Part shown: positions 47,679 through 54,110 of the stretch, piece after piece | Position numbering within the stretch: position 1 is the first letter of the stretch | How the letters are laid out: each line of letters begins with the position of its first letter | Source of the DNA: Diplocarpon mali | Lineage: Eukaryota; Ascomycota; Leotiomycetes; Helotiales; Drepanopezizaceae | Length of the DNA stretch: 54,110 nt | Direction of reading: 5' to 3' | NCBI GenBank assembly: GCA_024741835.1 | Contig: JAENRP010000129.1 | Location: forward strand, 56,154 to 110,263 | Position numbers and translations under genes: made by a program | The notes under the pieces: generated by a model | Seen by the model: only the letters and a program-made list of their open reading frames with translations | Databases searched by the model: none | Told to the model about the DNA's origin: nothing

Positions 47679-49491
47679 ATGAGACTCGTGGCTCAGATAC
47701 ACGTGGCGGGAAGTAGACTGAGTATCCGGTCATGGGGTATCCCGCTTGCGAGGAGGACTGCTTCGGCGAGCCAGACGTCTGAGAAGAGCTGTCGCAGCTT
47801 CAATACGGCTACCGCTTCAACAGAGACCCACGCATCACTCGATCCATCATCTACCACGTCACCAACCTCAAGGCTGTTGGAGCTAGCGGCAACCATCACG
47901 AGAGAGACGGCAGTGCTTGACAGGGTCATCAAGGAGAGCGGAAGTCCGGTCCCATCTTTCGATGTAGATGGACCTCCGAACTTCCCCAAGCTGGGGGAGG
48001 AGGTCAAGAGAGCGAGAGAGGAGCTTCTGAGGGCCACGAAGGAACTGGGCGACTTGGTGACGGGCCCGACGGAGAGGGTCCGGTGGATGGCTTGGGATGT
48101 GAGATCTCCCCCGAAGAACGAGGTTCGGAGCCGGTATTGATTCATTGCAGCACAACAACTCACTCTCTCTACACGCCATCTACCATTACAGGATTGGTAA
48201 GTCCCTCGTCGCCGAGGGAGCAGCGGTCTGGCTCACGAGTACCACCAGCACAATCGTTCCCCATCCGCGCAACAACGACATTCGCCGAGATCGCCTCCAA
48301 GGTTGGCCTCTCGGAACTCAACGTCCGCCGCTTTCTCCGCCACGCCATGACGAATCGCATCTTCAAAGAGGTGTCTCCAGGAGTCGTCGCTCACACCGCG
48401 GCGAGCCGAGTCCTCGCGGAGGATGGCATGATGAATGACTGGGTTGGCTTCTGCGTGGAAGATATGTGGCCAGCGGCTTCTCAGACGATTCCGGCTGTAA
48501 GTAGTCGCCTCGCATCATCTTGGCCGGCGGGCCTCTCGCTTAGGGACTCCGATGGCGCTGATGCTCACACCCGGACAACCTCTCATAAGCGAAACAACAC
48601 TGACCCACTTCTCAGATCAAGCGCAACCCCGCTGCCGACGACATGTCTCAGACAGGATTCTGCCTGGCAAACAACACCACAGATATCGAGCCCATGTTCG
48701 CGACCTTTGGCAAGTCCCCCGTCCGCGCGAAGCGCATGGGTGGCGCCATGGTCTCGCTCACCGGCGGAGAAGGGTATGAGCTCGCATACCTCCTCGACAA
48801 CTACGACTGGGCATCGCTGGATGCTGCCGGAGCCAGGCTTGTCGATAGTAAGTGCTGGCGAGCTCGCCTCGCCTCCCCTCTCTGCCGCGCGGGCATCAGG
48901 CCTCTCTCCCGCCCCGTCTCGCGCGGCGGCACGCCTCGACGACGACACTAACACTCCCCAGTCGGCGGCTCCCACGGCTTCGTCAGCATCGCCCTCGCCG
49001 AGAGGTACCCGCACATGCACTTCACCGTCCAAGACCTCCCCAGGACCATCGCCTCCGCTCCGCCCGTGCCCCCCTCCCTCCGGCCGCGCATCACCTTCCA
49101 GGCCCACGACTTCAACACCCCGCAGCCCGTCCAGAGCGCCGACGTCTACCTCTTCCGCTGGATCCTGCACAACAACTCGGACAAGTACGCCACGAACATG
49201 CTGCGCCAGCTCATCCCGGCCCTGAAGAGAGGCGCCCGCGTCGTGATCAACGACCACTGTCTGCCGGAGCCCGGCGCCGAGGGGGAGTGGGACGAGCGGG
49301 TCATGCGGACGATGGACCTGGTCATGCTGACGCTGCTGAACGCGCAGGAGCGCACGGAGGGGGAGTTCCGGGAGCTGTTTGCCAAGGTGGATCCGAGGTT
49401 CCGCTTTCTGGGGGCGAGGAGGGTGGCGGGGTGTCGGATGAGCATCGTGGAGGCCGTCTGGGAGGGCGAGGATTTCGGCGCCGAGAGCTGA
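47679..49491 (+). CDS. O-methyltransferase (COMT-like, family 2)
   Basis: A 491-residue SAM-dependent O-methyltransferase of the type that decorates fungal polyketides and other phenolics. Five exons keep frame: 47679-48098, 48151-48196, 48249-48496, 48616-48847 and 48962-49491 (introns 52, 52, 119 and 114 bp). A dimerisation/winged-helix part contains TTFAEIASKVGLSELNVRRF. The SAM motif is split by the last intron and reads LVDI-GGSHGFVSIAL. VQDLP, ADVYLFRWILHNNSDKYA (His is the likely catalytic base) and VVINDHCLPEPG follow. The Asp after that His in plant COMT is Asn here. The first 34 residues from ATG 47679 hold several Arg and no Asp or Glu and resemble a mitochondrial presequence. No later ATG precedes the conserved region, so this start or a missed upstream exon must be used. 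Substrate unknown. Confidence 0.9.
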
Positions 49492-50302
49492 GTCGCGACA
49501 GGGCAGAAGCGGCGTGCGCCTGGCGGGTTTGGGAACTGCAGATACGTGGTGGGACGTGGATACCAACGGTATCTCAAGCAGGGACACCTGGATGACGCAA
49601 ATGTTTTGTTCTTGCACAATCTCTCTTCGGACTTTGCCATGCATCGACTCGACGCCACAAACGGATCTCGAATCTTCTCGGCCACGAGCCGGGGGCGAGC
49701 CAGAGCACCCCGCACGATCCCTCGTGTAATTCGTAACGCGACGATGCCGTGACCACGGCGGAGGTCTGCCCGATGAAGAGAATAAGTCCGAGTCCTGTAT
49801 CCTTGATGTCCCCTCTCGCCTTGGCCGCTCATCTCCTTTTGGTTCATGGGCAAACTACCAGATTCACGCATCTTTGTGAATATTTGTATCCCCACTATGA
49901 TTTTGCCCGGGCCCAGAGTTCGCGCCAGTCTGGACGGCAGGTTGATTTCCCATCACATCACCATATACCCAGTCGAGAACAGATAGCTGCGCACAGCCAG
50001 AAGCAACTCTATCGAAGGCCGCTGGGGAGGCGCCATCCACTCGCGCAGTACAACGCTCGAAACCCACAGGTCACGACGCGGGCGGAGCAGCCTTCCAGCG
50101 CTGGTCTCGAGTTGCCAGCAGGCCTGCTGGGCCTGCACCGTTGAGCCCGAGTATGCCTTTCGGGCAATCACTCACCCAGCGGGCCTCGCGGCTCGAGCAT
50201 GGATACGTGTAGAGTAGAATTTGCAGCAGCATAGGTTTTCTTGGTTAGTATGTCAATATACCTTTTGAGAGATGACCTGGTTGTGCCCTAAGGTGCAAGT
50301 TG

Positions 50303-50345
50303 ATATTACCACTATCACTATCACTACCACTACCACCACCACAGC
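50303..50345 (+). repeat. Imperfect CACTAT/ACC microsatellite
   Basis: Runs of CACTAT and CACTAC pass into ACC trinucleotides. It lies in gene-free DNA. Confidence 0.8.
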
Positions 50346-50778
50346 CCCGAGTGTAAATCACAAACAAGCAAGAAGCAGGCGCCAAGTTCACGGAGATCCT
50401 ACCCCGAGACGCAGCTCGGCTGTCCTCATGTTGATGCGAGCCTCGTCGGACGCCGTGATCAAGCCGAGACTACGCGGTGGGAATCTCTGCCCGCCAGATG
50501 CCGATCGCCACGGCACGGGCGTGTCGAGACGGCGGGGCGGGAATGATGGCGGCACGGGGAATGGGAGTCGCGGTCGTTGCGAGCGTGGCCTGCCGGAGTC
50601 GTCAGCCGAGCCCCTGAGTAGGCCTGCCGGGGAGCAGTTGTGATGGCGCGCCTCGCTTTCAGGGCCGGGGGTTATGATGGTCCCTCGGGGCTTGGAGATG
50701 ACTGGATGTGGATATGTGGATCGTTTGGATGATCACTTGAGAGAGGGAATCAGATTGGATGTTGACTGGTCTCGTGTT

Positions 50779-50814
50779 GACGAGTCCCTGGACGAATCCC
50801 TGGACGAATCTCTT
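50779..50814 (+). repeat. Three 12-bp tandem units
   Basis: GACGAGTCCCTG, GACGAATCCCTG and GACGAATCTCTT stand in tandem; the differences are transitions. The array lies 126 bases before the 62-bp minisatellite. Confidence 0.85.
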
Positions 50815-50940
50815 GTTGACTTCGGCAAGGTTGGGTTCCAAAGTCAACATCGCGGATGCTCTACCGAGACGCAAGAGACCTCTCAGAAACCGTCCTCTGA
50901 CCCACTGCCATCCGTGTGCCAAGCAAGATCGGGACTCTGC

Positions 50941-51375
50941 TTAATGCTTTGCCCTAAGATCTGGTCCGTTGCCGTCTCCCTTAGCCAAGATCGTGACTCT
51001 ACTTAATACTCTGCCTTAAGATCTAGTCTATTATTATTTTCCTTAACTAAGATTATAACTCTACTTAATACTTTACCCTAAGATCTAATATATTGCTATC
51101 TTCCTTAACTAAGATCGTAACTCTATTTAATACTTTGCCTTAAGATCTAGTCTATTGCTATCTTTCCTTAACTAAAATCGTGACTCTGCTTAATGCTCTG
51201 CCCTAAGATCCAGTCCGTTGCCGTCTTCCTTAATCAAGATCGTGACTCTGCTTAATGCTCTACCTTAAGATCCAGTCCGTTGCCGTCTTCCCCTACTAAG
51301 ATCGTGACTCTGCTTAATGCTCTACCCCAAGATCCAGTCCATTGCTATCTTCCCCCACCAAGATCGTGACTCTGC
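50941..51375 (+). repeat. Minisatellite: seven 62-bp units
   Basis: Units start at 50941, 51003, 51065, 51127 (63 bp), 51190, 51252 and 51314. Each begins TTAATRCTYTRCC and contains AAGATCYAGT and AAGATCGTGACTCT. The outer units keep C and G, while units 2-4 show many C-to-T and G-to-A changes and are strikingly AT-rich. The flanks resemble partial units (for example GCAAGATCGGGACTCTGC before the first). Confidence 0.95.
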
Positions 51376-53807
51376 TCGACGCTTTGCTTCCAACCCGCCT
51401 CGACACCGGCCTGCCATCCGAGTCGGCCCAACTCGTCCTGCAAGTCTCCCACGGGCCGGCCCTGACCAAGCGCCTCTCTCTGCTCGTCCTCGGCGGCATC
51501 GAGCGCCTGGGGCGGGCGAGACGCGCCAGCCGCTCCTGGATGGGTTCGAGGAACTTCTCGGGAGATGCCGCACCGGAGGCATTTCTCCCTGGGCACCGCC
51601 AGCCGCGCCAGTGCCCCCTCCAGCGAGAGCCATCGGGCTTTGTTCGGCCTCCCAATCCGCAGGTCTCTCTGCCTGGCTCGCCGGCCCCGGGCAGGCGAAT
51701 GGGGAGGGGCAGTCGTCCATCGCGCAGGGTGGAGCCGTAGGCTCGACGGCGCGGAGACCGGGCGAGTCGCTCTTGCGGTCCTGGTGAGGGAAACGGCGCG
51801 TAGCCATGGTGAACTCTGTGATGCCGCGGAGAGAAATTGACGGTCCTTGGTCCGGGAGCGGGATCCTACACCACAAGCCGCAATCCATCAGGAAGCTTTG
51901 GACAAGAAGGCGACGTGAGATCAGCGGCGCGTCACATGCAGCATCACGCCAAACCCCACTCTTGCGACAAACGTCGGTGCTACCTGCACAGCGAAAAACA
52001 AGTCTCCCCCCCAACTTGGGCGAGTTCACATCGTCTTAGTGGAATAGACGTGTAAACATCGGTACTTCTTCGGCACAAGCGAGAGTCACGCAGCCTTTTA
52101 CACCTCCGGATAAGGAGCAGGTACATATCTCGAGGCTCGGGTCGAAGTAAACAGAACCTATCGATCTCTCGCACCAAGTCCAGCACGTGACTCAGAATCG
52201 CAGCTCGTTCAGAGGCGCTTCGGCATACCAAGCGGTATTGAGTGGCAGTCTAGATGCTGGAGGGCTGTTGGGGCCGCGGATGGTCCCTTGGGGCCTGATC
52301 TTCGGGATCCGTCAGGGTCCCGTCAATCAATCACCCGGCAAACCTGTCAGTCTTCGGGTGTGAGGCAGCTCGACACGAAACTCACCATCGAGCTTCAGGG
52401 TAGCCATGCAGCTGCGTAGTCGGGCTCAGCTGCATTGAGCCTCGATCGCAAGACGTCCCAGCTGGCGATACCGCGGGTAGCGGTGGCCTGCGACCTCAGA
52501 TGCGAAGTGGTCGATGGCGATTCCATTATTTGATACGCGGGGTCCGCGTGACACGTCTTTCGTCTGTGTCACGTGATAATGTCAACACACGCCGACCTAC
52601 GGCACTGAAGTTTTGCTGCTCGTCCATGTACTCGCGACGCACCTCGAGCCGCGGTTCTCGACCCCATGCCGAGATCTGGAATCTTTTCCAACGATGCTCG
52701 GTCTAGCACTGACGGTTGCTCAGCTCGCCCAAGTCCCGAGAAAAAGACGCCGGATCGTCTCGACACAGAGCTGCCCAGGGAAGAGAACGAGTGTTCTCGC
52801 CCTAGCCGTCGTCTGATTCTTCCCGGAAAAAGCGCCCGACTCTGGAATACTCGTGCACGTTCGTCTTCTCGCTGGAGAAAGCTGCCAAGGCTCCGAGGCG
52901 TAGCCCATCCGTCCTGACTGGCAGACGGTTTGACCGTCTGACTGTACAAAACATGTAACCAGGAGCTCCCCGGCCCACCTGACCGGCGACCGGCTCTCCC
53001 ACGTCACGGCGACTCTACTCGACAAGACCACGAGCCAGAGAGCTTGACAGAGCAGGAGGAATCTACCAAAGAGCCGAGCGTACCGCCCCCGTCCGCCACG
53101 CGCCAGCACCCCGCCGTGCACGGGGAGTCCGCGGCGAGCTCCCCCGCCACGGACTGGAGTAGAGTCGAGCACCGCGGGGGGTCGTTCCTCGGATCAAGAC
53201 TGCCTGTCGGACAAGGCCTCTATCATGTGTTATGGACCCGCCCGGTAATATTCACGGAGACCCTTGAGATGTCGGGTCTCGGGCCGTAGACTTTTCATCC
53301 TTCTTCTCGGGCCGTGGGCTCGGGTTCAGCCGGGTAGAATGCGAGGACATCCCCCTTCTCGCGCTCACCGGGCAGCCCCATCTCCGGGCGAGGGGCGGTG
53401 CAGGAGAAGGAGAAAAAGACTCCGCGGGGACGGGCCTTTTCCCGGCGCGGGGTTTCACGGCGGGGAGGATTTCCGGTCGCAGGTTTCGCGAGAGAGAGGC
53501 ACTCATTATAGCGGGATTTGTGATCTACGAAAACGCATAGATGCTTGAGAAGCTATTAAGACGCAAGGCTCAGCTAGGGACAAAAAAAAAAACCGCAACG
53601 AAAATTAGAACGCTAACAGTCCAATCGACTCTCGAGGCTGATGGGTTCGAGTGAGCACAACGCCCCCCCCCTTTCTGCGCCGAGTATACCAAAACTTCCC
53701 CGACGCAACGGATGTATCTCAGATGGTGTATATATATGGTGAGAGAGCCGGGGAGCCGATCCCATATCCCCAGACTCCCCACCCAGAGGCCGTCGACCGC
53801 GCCGGAC

Positions 53808-53991
53808 CTACGCCACAGCCCGAGCAGTGCCGGCGTGGTGGTCTCGCAGGAGGACCCTCAAGTCCGGCTTCTCCCAGAGGGTGTACCCTTTCGAGTCCCT
53901 CTCCCAGTCGATCTCGTCGCTGTTGAACCAGGCCAGATCGTACTGCCAGAAGAGTTTGGCGAGGACCATGCGCATCTCCAGGTATGCCAGG
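53808..53991 (-). CDS. Cytochrome P450, last exon (partial, runs off the right edge)
   Basis: Leftward from 53991 an exon encodes about 61 residues of the P450 C-terminus: LAYLEMRMVLAKLFWQYDL (helix L after the heme loop), then YTLWEKPDLRVLL and a stop at 53808. This pattern is typical of fungal class II P450s near the end of the protein. An acceptor TCTCTTAG immediately precedes the exon. Beyond it, 54020-54060 has a G-x-R-x-C match (GGAREC) in one frame, but without the usual Phe and with Asp where Gly normally follows Cys. The heme loop may therefore lie in an exon outside the window, or the gene may be broken. Substrate unknown; the methyltransferases to its left may be partners. Confidence 0.7.
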
Positions 53992-54110
53992 CTAAGAGAC
54001 CCCGCACCGGTCAGTCCTTCAACACGTCCAGACATTCTCGCGCCCCTCCCTCGCCGTGCTTGGTGGGGGGGAGGATCTGGGCAGGGTTTTGGAAGGGGGA
54101 ATCCTCGGAG
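53992..54110. other. Window edge: probable P450 intron or decayed heme-loop exon
   Basis: On the minus strand this stretch ends in a splice acceptor and is C-rich (read leftward) near the edge. No clean continuation of the P450 coding sequence is visible. Confidence 0.35.

Larger units (their letters stand above)
49492..53807. other. Gene-free, GC-rich, repeat-rich stretch
   Basis: More than 4 kb without a supportable gene. The long overlapping frames at 51314-52029 on both strands share GC-rich sequence and show no domain. The repeats are a CACTAT/ACC microsatellite at 50303-50345, a 12-bp tandem at 50779-50814, and the 62-bp minisatellite at 50941-51375. A short hairpin AGACGGTTTGACCGTCT lies near 52924-52940. 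Composition is GC-rich except in the centre of the minisatellite. Confidence 0.45.

Noticed and set aside
48583..49644. 353-codon minus-strand frame opposite the O-methyltransferase
   Set aside because: It is antisense to verified exons and introns of the O-methyltransferase, with Arg/His/Val-rich low-information sequence.
51314..52029. Overlapping GC-rich frames on both strands (up to 235 codons)
   Set aside because: No domain, no ATG-led frame with splice support, and mutual overlap; part of the sequence is minisatellite flank.

Overview
The window looks like nuclear DNA of a filamentous ascomycete (Pezizomycotina; possibly a leotiomycete, which is a guess). Four things point there. The genes carry short introns (46-157 bp) with GTAAGT/GTATGT-type donors. 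One gene is the Woronin body protein HEX1, which exists only in this group. GC-balanced gene islands alternate with gene-free AT-rich blocks full of broken reading frames, the pattern expected of repeat-induced point mutation (RIP). Several families are typically fungal (LaeA-like methyltransferase, COMT-type O-methyltransferase, SAD-3/Hrr1-type helicase).

Layout. 1-12.2 kb is a gene-poor mosaic: a GC-rich non-coding block framed by two inverted copies of a Tc1/mariner-derived miniature element, then AT-rich DNA with coding and tRNA-like relics. 12.3-13.5 kb holds an AlkB/ALKBH1-type dioxygenase. 13.5-17 kb is non-coding and includes a CRE-type palindrome. 17.0-19.0 kb holds HEX1, with a long in-frame upstream part that has no ATG in its exons. 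20.9 kb holds tRNA-Ser(AGA). 22.9-24.5 kb holds a bleomycin-hydrolase-type cysteine peptidase, perhaps followed by a small minus-strand gene. 25.2-30.8 kb is AT-rich relic DNA. 30.9-34.0 kb holds Rqc2/NEMF. 35.6-40.6 kb holds a superfamily 1 RNA helicase with NFX1-like zinc fingers. 43.5-44.8 kb holds a LaeA-like methyltransferase and 47.7-49.5 kb an O-methyltransferase. 50.3-51.4 kb is repeat-rich, with a 62-bp minisatellite. The right edge carries the last exon of a cytochrome P450 on the minus strand.

The genes form no operon-like unit. Three loose themes appear: housekeeping quality control (Rqc2, bleomycin hydrolase, AlkB), RNA silencing (the helicase), and a right-hand accessory area with two methyltransferases and a P450 that could be the edge of a secondary-metabolite locus. 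The observation I consider most worth testing is the HEX1 locus: exons upstream of the canonical ATG keep an open, repeat-bearing, protein-like frame and lack ATG in every frame, while the intron between them contains several.
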